Below the pieces are notes generated by a model. That model was given only the letters and a program-made list of their open reading frames with translations, was not told the DNA's origin and ran no database searches. From contig CM049395.1 in NCBI GenBank assembly GCA_026929865.2, positions 34,079,501 through 34,143,500 of the forward strand: DNA of 64,000 bases, read 5' to 3'. A program made the position numbers and the translations under genes. Shown one piece after another: positions 12,025 through 23,988 of the stretch (positions within the stretch are counted from its first letter, which is position 1; every line of letters begins with the position of its first letter). The DNA comes from Hyperoplus lanceolatus. Lineage: Eukaryota; Chordata; Actinopteri; Uranoscopiformes; Ammodytidae.

Positions 12025-13807
12025 GTGAGCTTCACTGCAAGGAAACAATGACAGATGCAGACACTTCAGAATGTGGTGTTGCTGAATAATTCTTCTTCTT
12101 TGACACCGCAGGAATATAAATATGAAGTCATTATCCGTTAATCAGGGGGATATGTCTTACAGGAACAAAACCAATGTGTCACATTGTCAAAATATTTTCC
12201 CGACTTTCCTGCCCTGTCTGTGACACACAGCCCATTTGGTCCTGCTACAGATGTAGAGCTTTAAGAATGGGTCTCAATATATATTAAATGGCTCTGTATT
12301 AGCAAATCTTACCAATACTAGAGTAAATGGTGCAAGTGTTCGGGACAATTTTCATACCGTGCAATAATTTGAACTATTATATATATGGAACCATCTATGG
12401 AGGTGTATCTAGGACGCAAAATAAACTACAGTGTTTGTGTTGATGTTAATAAAGGAACAAGTCAGCCAGGGCAACTTATGTGGCTGACTGCTGTATTTGT
12501 GGAGGTCTACCACTTGGAGGAATAAGCTGTATCAGACTTAGAGGGCTGCATAGGGAAATACTTGTAAGTGGATCAAGCCATTGTTGGGTTTGATCTTTTT
12601 AAATAAAAACCTTTTCCTTAGGGGATTGTTCAAAATAGGTGAGACATTTATAGCTTATTTAATAAATGCAATAACAATAAATACATTATTACATTATACT
12701 AAAATGCCATTATATAAATGTGAAGATCATGTAGCAGGAAAAACATTTAAATAATGTAAAGAATTGCTGAATAGATGCAACTGCCTTGGTGTGACATTGC
12801 AGTGACTGATAACTAATAAACTAAAAAGATTCAACTCTGTATGCGACAAAATATGACACAAAGAAGTCAAACGAAGCACATAAACTGATGTGCTGTGATG
12901 GAAGACACACAGTGCCTACACCCCATTCCTCAAAGAATGCAATCTCCAAAAACCTAATATTCAGTGAGCCAATGTCACCTATAGCATGGGATGGGATGCC
13001 AAATTGTATGCATAACTGCCTCATGATATTATTGAATTGAGTCACACTTGTTTGGTGGTGCCAGATGGTATAGCAAAACAATGCATCTTATTTCAATGCA
13101 GTGCAATACTGTGTAACTGAGCAACTGCCTTGCATTCCAAGTGGCAGCGATCCATTTTTAGAAACTCCGACAATTTGCACAAGAATACAAGAATGTTTCA
13201 AAAGAGATCTCGACAAAAGGGCAGATTTGACTCCGCTGGTTTATTTTGTGCCAGGAAGATATTCAATTTCTTTCTTTTAGTTGATACAACAGTGGACCGT
13301 GTCACTGATTCACAGCAGTACAAGACGATGCTAATCTTTTATGGATTTAATTGTGGGAAATAGTTCTGCTCACGTTTTTATGAAGTTAGAAGCAAGAAAT
13401 TCCCTGAGGAATTTGTGCTGCTTTTACTATCAACATAAGATGCAAGACTATTGTGCTACCAAATACTAAAATAGAACAACGGCTAAATTAATGAATAAGA
13501 AGAGATGACCATTTTTAATGTTCTTTTTTGTAACTCATTAACTGAGAAATCTTCACATTGTCTTGTACAACTAAATCTAGACTTGACTCTTCTGCTGTCT
13601 GCTTGTATCCCTCGTGCATAGCACTTACCATCCGTGGTGTTGTAAACAATTTGATTAGTAAAGACTGTGTTCTCAGTCTCTTTGGATCAATCTGTATTAA
13701 CGTGCCTTCCATTTCTGTCACTACTCTACCTTCATTATGTGTCCTCATGTTCAATTATTGTGACTGAGAACCTGAGTCTTGTGTTTTTGTACAGCGAAAA
13801 GAAGAGT
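12025..13807. other. intron-like non-coding DNA
   Basis: No exon or element boundaries were recognised. Short ORFs here lack protein-like character. Confidence 0.45.
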
Positions 13808-13811
13808 TTAA

Positions 13812-14070
13812 AGGCGCAGTGTGTAGAATGTATTGGCATTGTTCAGAGCAGCCTTAGTAGAAAGAAGTATGTTTTAATTAGTGTATGATCACTTTAAAAT
13901 AAAAGTTGTTTTATTTCCTTAATGATGGATGATGCCATCTTTAGTAACTGGCTTTTTGCCACCGTAGCTTCTGTAATTATTCGAAAGGGAGGGGTTTCCA
14001 AGGGAGTGTTGCAATCTAGAACTTTCAACCCTAGATGCCACTTAATATTCCGATGTTACTCGCTGCACCT
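13812..14070. mobile_element. short TTAA-type MITE
   Basis: Bounded by TTAA at 13808-13811 and 14071-14074. Ends are AGGCGCAGTGTGTA and, in reverse complement of the right side, AGGTGCAGCGAGTA, an imperfect inverted repeat. It has no coding capacity. The terminal AGGTGCA resembles that of the element at 10767, so the two may share one family. Confidence 0.72.
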
Positions 14071-14074
14071 TTAA

Positions 14075-15846
14075 ACTGTGACTCAAGGTTTTTAGGTGAA
14101 GTATAAAGTAGAATCAGCCCTTCTGTATTCACTCAGCCTCCCATGGCAGACTGATCAGACAAAGAGGCTCTCATCAAAGAGACTGAACATCGACTGTCAG
14201 ACAACAATAGCAAATACCCAAGAAAAAGTTGTCTGCCAGATTGAGTATAAATTCAGCATTGAGGAAAATGAATTGTTCCCGTCTCTGAATTATGAACCAT
14301 GTACGCTTTAAGGCCACGGTATGCAATACCAACCTATATAACAGGTAATCAAATATTTGGTCTTTACATTTTTTTTCAGAGTTTTCTCAACTCAAAAAAT
14401 ATGACTCCATAATTCTTCAGCAAGCCCTGGCATTCGTGCACAACAGAACATATCTCTGAAGCACAGTGGCATCAGCATTGTTTGGTTCTGACATTCCTGA
14501 ATTCATTAAAGTGCTGACAGTGGAATCTCTCCAACTGGAATGATGCAACAATTATAGAGTGAGTGTGAGGGAAAAGTTGAGGAAAAATAAACTGATCCGC
14601 ATATGCTGTTGTTTAATATCATCAATTATGAATTATTATTCCCCAAAAAACGATTGCCTTTCAACGCATGATTCTAGATTGTTTTAAGGTTCTTAAAAAT
14701 AGTTGTATACATCCTGTTTTTCTAAAATATACAGTACAGTGTTTGTTTTTGTTTTGAGCTGAATATCCAAGAATAATATGTCTGTATTGGAATTAGGAAT
14801 TAGTTTTAATTGCCAACATATTCTCAGTAATAAAAGCCTTCCGTCTGCTGTGGCACACTCACTTAGTTAATTAGCTAGTAGTAGCCTGCATCCAAATATG
14901 TACTGGCATCCACAATAAAGTAGGGAAAATAATAGGGTTATTTTCTTTTTAGCTAATTTTATGTCAAAGGTGCACATCAAATTTCCATTGTAACATTTTA
15001 TTTTCTGAAGTTTTCTTTCTATCCATGCCTATTAAGAAATACTGTGACATGAGTCAAAATACTGTCATAGCTTTTCCAAGTTCTCCCAAGTGTCCTCCCT
15101 TGAAGAATTTTTTCTGATTTCCTCAAGGTGTTTTTTCCTGGTGATAAACAAGATGCTCACACAAACAAATTAAAATCCCAAACCCACATCAAAGTGAGAG
15201 GCAACTGAGGTTGGCAAAAAGCCACAAGACTGAATTTAGTGAGAGACTGTTTGCCTACAGATAGAAGTAAATGTTATTGACTACCGAGGCATAGTCACTG
15301 AATCAAATTCAAAATGTACTACTCTATATATATAATTACAGAACTGCCAAATTATATGGTCAAATTCAAAGCTCTCTTTCGCACTCCCCTGGAGTTGATG
15401 GGATAAATATGGGGGTCCGTTGCCTTTTTTGTTTGTTTTGCCAGGTGATCTATAAGCCACTGCCATGCTAAGTGATGTGTAACTCAATAATTTGCAAGCA
15501 GCCAAGACGCCTTAAGGCTTTCTTCAAAGTGACATTGGTAAACACAAATCAGATGCTCTGCTTGGGAAATTGGTTTATTGTGCCTCTGTGTAGTCATGCC
15601 ATTGCCAAAGAAAGGCTTTAATCATTTAAAGAACCAAAGACAATTATTAATTAACTAATGAAATACATTGGAGCGCAATATTTTGTCTTTCAAATGATTC
15701 CATGGTTTGTGAAACTTTTAAAATAACTGGAACACACATTACCCACAAAACACACAGACACAGACACCTGAATTCCTTTGGTTTTCCATATCACGAGGTA
15801 GCTTAAGTGCATTCATTGTAGTGTAACACATTTTCTTGTTTTCTAG
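14075..15846. other. intron-like non-coding DNA
   Basis: Nothing recognised up to the acceptor TTTCTAG at 15846. Confidence 0.45.
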
Positions 15847-15873
15847 AATGAAACCCAGTTGGACAGTCTATGA
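15847..15873 (+). CDS. possible terminal coding exon of the unrecognised gene (exon D)
   Basis: A strong acceptor (TTCTTGTTTTCTAG) is followed in phase 0 by eight codons, NETQLDSL, and a TGA stop. Since exons A to C all end in phase 0, this would close the reading frame. The downstream sequence up to the AATAAA at 17025 would then be 3' UTR. A GTAAGA that could act as a donor occurs at 15898. The exon is very short, so the call rests mainly on the acceptor and the phase. An alternative last exon is given at 16117. Confidence 0.45.
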   Translation, partial: NETQLDSL

Positions 15874-16116
15874 CAAAAGCCATATTTACCATTCAACGTA
15901 AGACCACTTCAGCAACAGTAGCTCTGTGCTTGTTTTCAAAAGAAGACAAGGCAATGTTAGCATAGTTTAAAGATACTGAGACAAAAATAGATTGTTCTTC
16001 TTCCCACTAACATTTAGGAGTATTCCTGCTCAGATAATAGACCACCACATGTCTACTGTGGAATATTGTTGTGTCAGTCTTGCTCATTACGAATCTTTAT
16101 CTTCTGAACCTAACAG

Positions 16117-16224
16117 CAAAGGAGCCAAGCGCAGACTGGAAAATTCAACACAAAGCTCTCAGACGACAGCAAGGAGGCAGAGGGAGGCGGCAGCAAAAAG
16201 ACAAAGCCACATACGAACAACTGA
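16117..16224 (+). CDS. possible alternative terminal exon of the unrecognised gene (exon E)
   Basis: Acceptor ACCTAACAG, preceded by a TCTTTATCTTCT tract, opens a phase-0 frame of 35 codons before TGA. It begins QRSQAQTGKFNTKLSDDSKE, continues with a Gly/Ser/Lys-rich stretch (AEGGGSKKTKPHTNN) and stops. The composition, charged and low in hydrophobic residues, fits a disordered C-terminus. It would be spliced directly to exon C if exon D were skipped, or it would be 3' UTR if exon D is used. The other two frames of this stretch are also open for over 60 codons, which weakens the argument from openness alone. Confidence 0.35.
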   Translation, partial: QRSQAQTGKFNTKLSDDSKEAEGGGSKKTKPHTNN

Positions 16225-16355
16225 GCGGACGGCATATCCTCCAAGATGCAGAGCTCCTGCATTGACAGAAGGATCTTTCTAAGAGCACACACTTGCGCAC
16301 TCTCACAAAAAACACATGTGCGCCCACACACAAACACATGCTCACACACACCCAA

Positions 16356-16358
<3 letters not shown>

Positions 16359-16440
<82 letters not shown>
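16359..16440. repeat. (CA)n microsatellite
   Basis: Pure CA run of about 82 bp, preceded by a CA-rich degenerate segment from about 16290. Reading frames through it give only His/Thr or Val/Cys repeats. Confidence 0.98.
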
Positions 16441-16444
<4 letters not shown>

Positions 16445-16738
16445 GCATTGTTTGCAAAAGCTGAGACACTGGAAATGTCAACGGATTTCAAGCTGACATC
16501 AAAAACCTCCATAGAAAAATGGCATGCATTCTAGAAATTCTTTTTAAAAAGGTAGCAATGGCACTGGTAACTTGTTTCATGATTGTTCATTTGTTGTTTA
16601 CTTATCTGAGTTTTATTCTAAGTGAGGACACTGCTTTCTTAATGTGTGATCTTTCTAGAAAAATCCCTTTGCACTGGTAAGGTCTGACACTGTATCCTGT
16701 GATAAGTATATCAATTGACAAATAAAAACAGTACTTAT

Positions 16739-16774
16739 ACTACTACTTCTACTACTATAACTACTACTACTACC
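16739..16774. repeat. short (TAC)n tract
   Basis: Interrupted trinucleotide run of TAC units. Confidence 0.85.
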
Positions 16775-17024
16775 CAACTTAGAATATTGTTTGTCACTCA
16801 TTGTAGCAAAGTTAATTTACTCCTCCACATTTTGAAATATACAGGCTCAAGTTGGCTGGCCAACTGTTCAACATTTAATATATCAGCACTGTTTCTGCCT
16901 TCAACACTCCAGAGGCAAAGAGCCAAAGACTCACAATGGGTCGTCTCCCTGAGAATGTGCCATGCACTGAGTAGTATCTCCTAGCTACATGTATTTGTGT
17001 TATCTGACCTTTCTGTGTCCTTTC

Positions 17025-17030
17025 AATAAA
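17025..17030 (+). terminator. candidate polyadenylation signal
   Basis: AATAAA follows a T-rich stretch and is followed by CTGTAATTTTCAG and GT-rich sequence. It is the first well-placed signal after exons D and E and would define a 3' UTR of roughly 0.8 to 1.2 kb that includes the (CA)n tract. Inference only; AATAAA is common in AT-rich DNA. Confidence 0.35.
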
Positions 17031-17045
17031 CTGTAATTTTCAGTA

Positions 17046-18701
17046 AATGTGTGAAGAATAAATGGTTATTTGTGGGAAAGAAATGAGTGAATATGTTTGT
17101 GATCAACAGAGGAAAGGTTGCAAAGAGCAATTAGAACTTAATGGCCTGTGAATGTTAATGACATCTCGAATGCTGCTGCAAGAGGTAATTATGGTGTCAC
17201 TGACATCTGGGGTCAGAGCAAAATCTGTATTTTCTAAGCAGAAATTATTCATTGCATACTTCTGGAAGTTGACTTTGTTGAATATACTTAACTGATACAA
17301 ATGATTTGGGTCAAAGCATGAGCCTATTTTTCCTAGCTGTCCAAACTGCAAATCCTGCTTGCTTTTGGAGAGTACGCCTACATAGTCTGTGACCTCTATG
17401 ATTGCAGATATTCATAAACAAACGGGAGAGAATAATTTCTCTTTATGTTTTTTTTAAGTCTTACCACTGAAATCCATATTTACATTCAATTCTGTTTGAA
17501 TAATAAATTAACAACAAAAGCAGCATTAAAGCATAAAGAAATAGATGTTTGTAAGTGCTACAGCCCTTCCTTTGTCTCTTTATCGCCCTGAGTCTAATTC
17601 TGCTGTACAGTGTTATACCAGTATGTAGAGTATATTATCTTCTTGACGATTTGGATCAAGTTTTGAAATAGTAATTTTTGGAGTCCATTGTTGTTTTTGA
17701 AAAAGCTTCTTTTATGATTTTAAAGGCTACCAACTGCTTTAATAAGCTTGTGTTTGCCACATCCCCTCTGTTTGACATTTGGTGCGGCCACTGGATCCAT
17801 GAGTGCCCATGCTGGAAAATGTTAGGTGACAGGTGCACAGCTCTATTTTAAGGCTCCGTAATCCATCTATCTCTTGGAAGTTTGAGAGCCTCCTCCAGGT
17901 CGGGTCTACGTCTTGCTGGGCGGCCAAACAAAAGGGCCTGTCGCCAGGATTTGGAACCCAGCGGTAGATCCTGCAAATGCTGCCGTTAAAACTCTGATCT
18001 GCCAGTGGGGGAGAAGAAAGATATTAAAGCTTGCTATGAAGTAAGCAGGGATTTGATCAATGTGAGCAGTGTGCTTTTTGTATGCCATCTTCATTTTACT
18101 GCCACCCGTTAACAGCTTCTGGAAATGATGTATTTTTCAAGGACAATTACTCTGACTGAGCTGCACAAGAAACACATTTTCAAATCACCTAGCCAATGGG
18201 AAAATGGTTTCTGCCTAGCGTGAATTCAAAACACTGCCGATTGTGAATATGATACTTGTTTCCCCTTTACTATTAAGGAGAGACAAGTCATAATGACTTT
18301 CATGCCAGCAACAAAGAGAGCGGTTTTCATTAGACAATAACAATTATATATGAAAAGGTTGTGTAAAAACATTGTCAACATCCTTCTTTTTACTTTGTTA
18401 AGCTTTAAAAAGTTGTGTCAGTGAGACCTGAGAACAATTGACAAACTGCATGTATAGGATGGGATTGTCACTTTTTAATCAAAAATTCCATGTATCTTTC
18501 AAATCTGGAACAAAATCCAATATTCAATCAAAATTTCATTGAAAGGTTATTCGGACCAATTCCTAAGTCCTGTTGAACCTACTAGTGGAAGAAAAAAGTG
18601 TTGCTCTCATCCCTAATGCATAATATAGGAAAGTAGAGAACAGTGCTGAATGGATAATCACAAAAGTAAAACCACCTGAGAAATAATGCATGAAAGCAAG
18701 A
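17046..18701. other. intergenic DNA, nothing recognised
   Basis: No exon, RNA gene or element ends found between the putative polyadenylation signal and the Tc1 element. Confidence 0.45.
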
Positions 18702-18957
18702 TACAGTCCCCTCCATAAGTATCGGAACAGTGAGGCCAATTCCTTTATTTTTGCTGTAGACTGGAAACATTTGGGTTTGACACCAAAATATGAATATGAG
18801 ACAATAGATCAACATTTCAGCTTTAATTTCCAGGTATTCACATCTGGATCTGATACACAACTGAGAAGATAGCATTATTTGTAAAGGAACACCACATTTG
18901 TAGGAGTGCAAAAGTATTGGAACAGATAGACTTAAAATAAATGTAAGTGAATACAAC

Positions 18958-19510
18958 CTAATATTTTGTTGCAAATCCTTCACTTGCAATAACTGCATCA
19001 AGCCTGTGACCTATTGACATCACAAAACTATTGCATTCTTCTTTTGTGAAGCATTTCCAGGCTTTCACCGCAGCCTCATTCTGTTGATGTTTGTTTACTC
19101 TCTTCAGTCTCCTCTTTAGCAGGTAAAATGCATGCTCTATAGGGTTTAAGTCTGGAGATTGACTTGGCCAGTCTAAAACCTTCCATTTCTTGACCCTGAT
19201 TAACTCCTTTATTGTTTTTGCAGTGTGTTTTGGGTCATTATCTTGCTGCATGATGAAGGATCTTCCAATCAGTGTGGTTGCATCTTTCTTAAAATTGGCA
19301 GACATTTTTTTTGTGTAAACTTCTGAGTGCATTTAGTGTTGCCATCATGTGTTACATCATCAATGAAGATTAATTAGCCCAGCCGAGAATAATTCATGCA
19401 AGCCCAAGCCATGACATTGCCTCCACCGTGTTTTACAGATGAGCTTGAATGCTTGGGATCATGAGCAGATCCTTTCTTTCTCCAAACTTTAGCCTTTCCA
19501 TCACTTTGGT
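18958..19510 (-). pseudogene. Tc1 transposase C-terminal half, left copy
   Basis: Minus-strand remnant of a DD34E transposase that would catalyse cut-and-paste transposition into TA. It starts inside the gene near the centre of the element. It shows the conserved HGGGNVMAWACM region around 19400-19440, then a stop or frame break. A clean open stretch follows (18958-19332) with the second catalytic aspartate in MQQDNDPKHTAKTIKE and the last acidic residue in SPDLNPIEHAFYLLKRR. The first catalytic Asp region and the helix-turn-helix DNA-binding domain are missing. The frame ends at TTTGCAACAAAATAT in the terminal repeat region. It is broken and cannot encode active enzyme. Confidence 0.85.
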
Positions 19511-19942
19511 AAAGGTGCATATTGACAACAACACAGTAACACATGATGGCAACAGCAAAATGAACTCAGAAGTCTACAGAAACATTATGTCTGCCAATTT
19601 AAAGAAAGATGCAACCAAACTGATTGGAAGATCCTCCATCATGCAGCAAGATAATGATCCGAAAAAACTGCAAAAACAACAAAGGAGTTCATCAGGGGCA
19701 AGCAATGGAAAGTTTCAGACTGGCCAAGTCAATCTCCAGACTTAAATCCTATAGAGCATGCATTGTACCTGATAAAGAGGAGACCAAAGGGTATAACCCC
19801 CCAAAACAAACAGCAACTGAATGAGGCTGCGGTGAAAGCCTGGAAAAGCATCACAAAAGAAGAATGCAAAAGTTTTGTGATGTCAATGGGTCACAGGCTT
19901 GATGTAGTTATTGCAAGCGAAGGATTTGCAACAAAATGTTAA
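19511..19942 (+). pseudogene. Tc1 transposase C-terminal half, right (inverted) copy
   Basis: This plus-strand segment repeats the same C-terminal part as the left copy. MQQDNDPKK at about 19635-19665 is followed by a frame shift relative to the left copy. The tract for SPDLNPIEH survives in another frame near 19730-19765, and the end reads SLDVVIASEGFATK-like in shifted frames. The stop (TTAAG region, about 19940) mirrors that of the left copy. Several small deletions and substitutions separate the two copies, so the duplication is old or the copies were joined when already different. Confidence 0.8.
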
Positions 19943-20198
19943 GTCTTATTCACTTTAATTTATTTTAAGTCTATCTGTTCCAATACTTTTGCTCTCCTAC
20001 AAATGTGGTGTTCCTTAACAAACAATGTTATCTTCTCAGTTGTGTATCAGATCCAGATGTAAATACCTGGAAATAAAAGCTTAAATGTTGATCTATTGTC
20101 TCATATTCATATTTTGGTGTCAAACCCAAATGTTTCCAGTCTACAGCAAAAATAAAGGAATTAGCCTCACTGTTCCGATACTTATGGAGGGGACTGTA

Positions 20199-20724
20199 TA
20201 TCCACTGCCAATCCCTGGGATCAACACTGGGGCCGATGCAGGCATATTTTAATGGATTTAATGCCGATCAAAATGCAATCCTTTCTTTACTGTAGTCTAC
20301 TGTGTTTTGTCCGCCTGCTAGTGTTGCAGCGCTGCATCTTTAATTAAATCCAGCCTAGACACTGAGACCATTTCACTGCATATGTATGTGACTGAAAATT
20401 AGAGTGTGTGATTGACTCTGTTTCTGACACCTGGGATTGCAAAATTCAGCATGACTGCCGACTGGAACAAATCTATTATTTCTCCACTCTCTCTTTCATT
20501 AGCAGAGAACAGAGTACAACACATTCGGGAAACGGCTTCTCATTTTTTAGTGGGCCCATCATTGTCACTTTCGCTGGTTAAAATGACAAACGTCGCCGGC
20601 TGTAGGTCAGCTGTCGCTAATTAACATTAATTCAGTGGGCGACTTGAGGGCAGGCCAAAAAGAGACTACGCTGTTGTGGGGTTTGCCTGCTCTCTATTAG
20701 CTGGTGAATCAGGAATCATGGCTG
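20199..20724. other. intergenic DNA, nothing recognised
   Basis: No gene or repeat ends recognised. Short ORFs are unlikely to be real. Confidence 0.45.
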
Positions 20725-20728
20725 TTAA

Positions 20729-20950
20729 AGAAGACATATTATACTCATTTGTGGGTCATTGCTCATGATTTTGGACTCCTATAGAGCAGCTAGACCACTT
20801 GACCGCACAGTAAACTCTGTAGATCATCTTGAAACTCCACCTCTCTGCCTCCGCCTTGCTTGCATTTTCTGCATTCTCTCAAAACGGTCTGTGTCCTTGT
20901 AACTACATGTATAGGTTGGATAAGATGTAAAAGCATAATAGGTTTTATTT
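20729..20950. mobile_element. short TTAA-type MITE, relative of the 241-842 element
   Basis: TTAA at 20725-20728 is followed by AGAAGACATATTATACTC, nearly the same start as the element at 241. The right end keeps AAAGCATAATAGGTTTTATT but its terminal bases have decayed, so the right border is approximate. Confidence 0.6.
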
Positions 20951-21581
20951 TCAAATAAGCATGTTAAAACATGGGCCATTTCTCTGCTTGTTCTCTCTAC
21001 CCCATTTCAACTATGTCTCTACAAGTCAGTCTAATAAAGAAAAAATGCCCAAAAAAATAAAATAAAAATAAAATGAATAAAGGTTAATAAAGGTTTTCTT
21101 CACTAAAGCCGTCCATGTGTAAATCCCATCAAGCAGTATACTTTCATGCTAATCTATAGTCTGGAAAATGTGAATGCAATACACCTCCTTGTGGAAAACC
21201 TGACACACTCTCTGCCCAACAGTGACTTCTCAGGTGTGTTCTCTGAATATCACAGTCATTTGATCCAGTCTTTGGTTTCTCTGAGTGGAATTATCTTATC
21301 CTCTTAAGATCAGTTGTGCAGCTCGTCAAAATGACCACAGTCTGGGGCCAACTAAGGTTTGAGCAGCACAGCACCTTTGAGATTTTGCTGATAAGTGCTG
21401 AGTTCTTGGTTTAGATAGCAAGCCCTTACAAATTAAAACACAGGCCTGACTTCTGAGGCCTTCAAGATGTAAGTGATAACCACCCAGATTCTTCGTATAG
21501 TAACAACGGTGGCTTTGATAGCTTTAATGAATGATGAAGTGAATTGTACTCGGGTAAATGGTAGTGACAGCATGAGATAGA
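20951..21581. other. intergenic DNA, nothing recognised
   Basis: A/T-rich with a short AAATAAAAT-rich tract near 21050. No gene was recognised. Confidence 0.45.
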
Positions 21582-21583
21582 TA

Positions 21584-23174
21584 CACTCAACAAAAATATA
21601 AACGCAACACTTTTGTTTATGCTCCCATTTTTCATGAGATGGACTTAAAGATCTAAAATTCATTCCAGATACACAATATTACCATTTATCTCAAACATTG
21701 TTCACAAATCTGTCTAAATGTGTGATAGTGAGCACTTCTGCTTTGCTGAGATAATCCATCCCACCTCACAGTTGTGCCACTTCAAGATGCTGATCTGACA
21801 TCATGATTAGTGCACAGGTGTGCCTAAGACTGTCCACAATAAAAGGCCACTCTGAAATGTGGGACTCAGAACCAGTCAGTATCTGGTGTGACCACCATTT
21901 GCCTCATGCAGTGCAACACTTCTTCTTCGCATAGAGTTTATCAGATTGTCAATTGTGGCCTGTGGAATGTTGGTCCACTCCTCTTCAATGGCTGTGCGAA
22001 GTTGCTGAATATTAGTGGGAAGTGGTGCACGCTGTCGTATACGCCGGTCAAGCACATCCCAAACATGCTCAATGGGTGACATGTCCGGTGAGAATGCTGG
22101 CCATGCAAGAACTGGGACATTTTCAGCTTCCAAGAATTGTGTAAAGATCCTTGCAACATGGGGCCGTGCATTATCTTGCTGAAACGTGAGGTGATGTTCA
22201 TGGATGTATGGCACAACAATGGGCCTCAGGATCTCATCACGGTATCTCTGTGCATTCAAAATGCCATCAATAAAATGCACCTGTGTTCTTCGTCCATAAC
22301 AGATGCCTGCCCATACCATAACCCCACCACCAACATGGGCCACTCGATCCACAACATTGACATCAGCAAAGCGCTCACCCACACGACGCCACACACGCTG
22401 TCTGCCATCTGCCCTGAACAATGTAAACCGAGATTCATCCGTGAAGAGAACACCTCTCCAACGTGCCAGACGCCATCGAATGTGAGCATTTGCACACTCA
22501 AGTCTGTTACGGCGACGAGCTGGAGTCAGGTCAAGACCCCGATGAGGACGACAAGCATGCAGTTGAGCTTCCCTGAGACGGTTTCTGACAGTTTGTGCAG
22601 AAATTGTTTGGTTATGCAAACCAATTGTTTCAGCAGCTGTCTCAGTGGCTGGTCACAGACGATCTTGGAGGTGAACCTGCTGGATGTGGAGGTCCTGGGC
22701 TGGTGTGGTTACACGTGGTCTGCGGTTGTGAGGCCGGTTGGATGTACTGCCATATTCTCTGAAATGCCTTTGGAGACGGCTTACGGTAGAGAAGAGAACA
22801 TGCAATGCATGAGCAACAGATCTGGTTGACATTCCTGCTGTCAGCATGCCAATTGCACGCTCCCTCAATGCTTGTGGCATTTTGCTGTGAGACAAAACTG
22901 CACATTTCAGGGTGGCCTTTTATTGTGGACAGTCTAAGGCACACCTGAGCACTAATCATGATGTCAGATCAGCATCTTGATGTGGCACACCTGTGAGGTG
23001 GGATGGATTATCTCAGCAAAGCAGAAGTGCTCACTATCACACATTTAGACAGATTTGTGAACAATATTTGAGAGAAATGGTAATATTGTGTATCTGGAAT
23101 GAATTGTTAGATCTTTAAGTCCATCTCATGAAAAATGGGAGCAAAAACAAAAGTGTATGTTAATATTTCACAGT
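21584..23174 (-). mobile_element. full-length Tc1-like transposon
   Basis: A 1.6-kb Tc1/mariner element with long inverted terminal repeats of about 275 bp each (21584-21860 and about 22903-23174), the layout known as IR/DR. TA precedes the left end (21582-21583). The left terminal bases are CACTCAACAAAAATATAAAC. The last 25 bp on the right have diverged from the left, so the right tip may be damaged. The transposase gene between the repeats is on the minus strand and nearly intact. Confidence 0.9.
21876..22895 (-). pseudogene. Tc1-family DD34E transposase with one in-frame TGA
   Basis: Read through, this is 339 codons plus stop, the usual length of a Tc1 transposase. It starts at MSHSKMPQALRERAIGML, with a paired-type helix-turn-helix DNA-binding region over about residues 1-70. 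The catalytic core shows LFTDESRF (first Asp), FQQDNARPHVARIF (second Asp) and SPDMSPIEHVWD (Glu), with exactly 34 residues between the second Asp and the Glu. The only interruption is a TGA at codon 81 (22653-22655), inside DRL*PATETAAE. Both halves are in the same frame, so no frameshift is involved. TGA could have arisen from CGA by CpG decay. The protein would cut and paste its own element into TA sites in the nucleus. It is probably inactive as it stands, but is the best preserved transposase in the window. Confidence 0.92.
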
Positions 23175-23984
23175 AGGAAGTATAGTGATTGAATGATGAT
23201 TTTCTGTTAAGAGAGATACAATCTGTTTTGTTGTGCGTATACAGTAGGAATACAATTTTAATGTTTGCTATATGATTTTGTTGCAATTGTGCACTGTATA
23301 AAACAAATCATAGTATTCATAAGTTAGTCCTGATGTACTGCATACATTACATACTTTTAAAATTACAAATGGGGGAATTGGTGTTTGGCTGAGTTCTATG
23401 CACCAAGGTCAGCTCTATTATGACTGAGTCAGCTCTATTATGAGTGAATAGCCCAAACTGCTTAAGCACACAAACGGAATTAAACAGTTCCCTTTAGAAA
23501 CACATCACAGAGCTGCCTCTTCTTTTTAAACTTCTGCTGTTGGGGGAGCACTGAATTAAGAGACATGTTAATGACTGCAAAACCTTTATAGAGTGTCAGA
23601 AGTGTGTCGAGATTGCCCACTTCATCTGCTCTTTTATCCATCGCTCTTAAAGCTCAACTTGATAATGTTCTGCGAGAGTAAATAATGTTAATGAGGTGGA
23701 GGGTTGTGATGGAAGAGCTGCTTTGCACTCCCATCAATTCTGAATGGTGTGGGAAGAAAACCTGGGTCAAGAGGTGGATTGATATTTTTCAATATTTTTT
23801 TTTACTTTTTCTTTTTTTTTACCTGTGTTGGATACCACAATAAGGACTACATAAGCACAAGTCCAGTGGTGGATAAATGCCATTCACAGATTAGCAGTTA
23901 CCTCGTCTTTCAATATTCTCCTATAATTGTCTAGCCATCATTAGAGCCAAGACTCCCATTTGGTAAACACCACCAACGTGGTAC
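23175..23984. other. intergenic DNA, nothing recognised
   Basis: No gene, RNA or element ends recognised. A T-rich tract lies at about 23790-23820. Confidence 0.45.
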
Positions 23985-23988
23985 TTAA

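Larger units (their letters stand above)
18704..20196. mobile_element. Tc1 foldback made of two opposed transposase 3' halves
   Basis: Both ends are the same sequence, CAGTCCCCTCCATAAGTATC, in inverted orientation and continuing well inward. TA flanks each end (18702-18703, 20197-20198), as Tc1/mariner insertion requires. The arms (about 18704-19362 and 19528-20196) are inverted copies of about 660 bp. Each contains a 3' terminal region and the C-terminal half of one Tc1 transposase, pointing outward. The two stop codons lie at equal distance (about 254 bp) from the two ends. The central segment continues only the left copy. No 5' half of the gene exists, so the element is not autonomous. Confidence 0.85.

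Noticed and set aside
16110..16534. Several overlapping His/Thr and Val/Cys ORFs on both strands
   Set aside because: All pass through the 16359-16440 (CA)n tract; only the short phase-0 stretch before it was kept, as a low-confidence exon.
22137..22829. 230-codon plus-strand ORF
   Set aside because: It is antisense to the Tc1 transposase on the minus strand, which has the conserved catalytic motifs.
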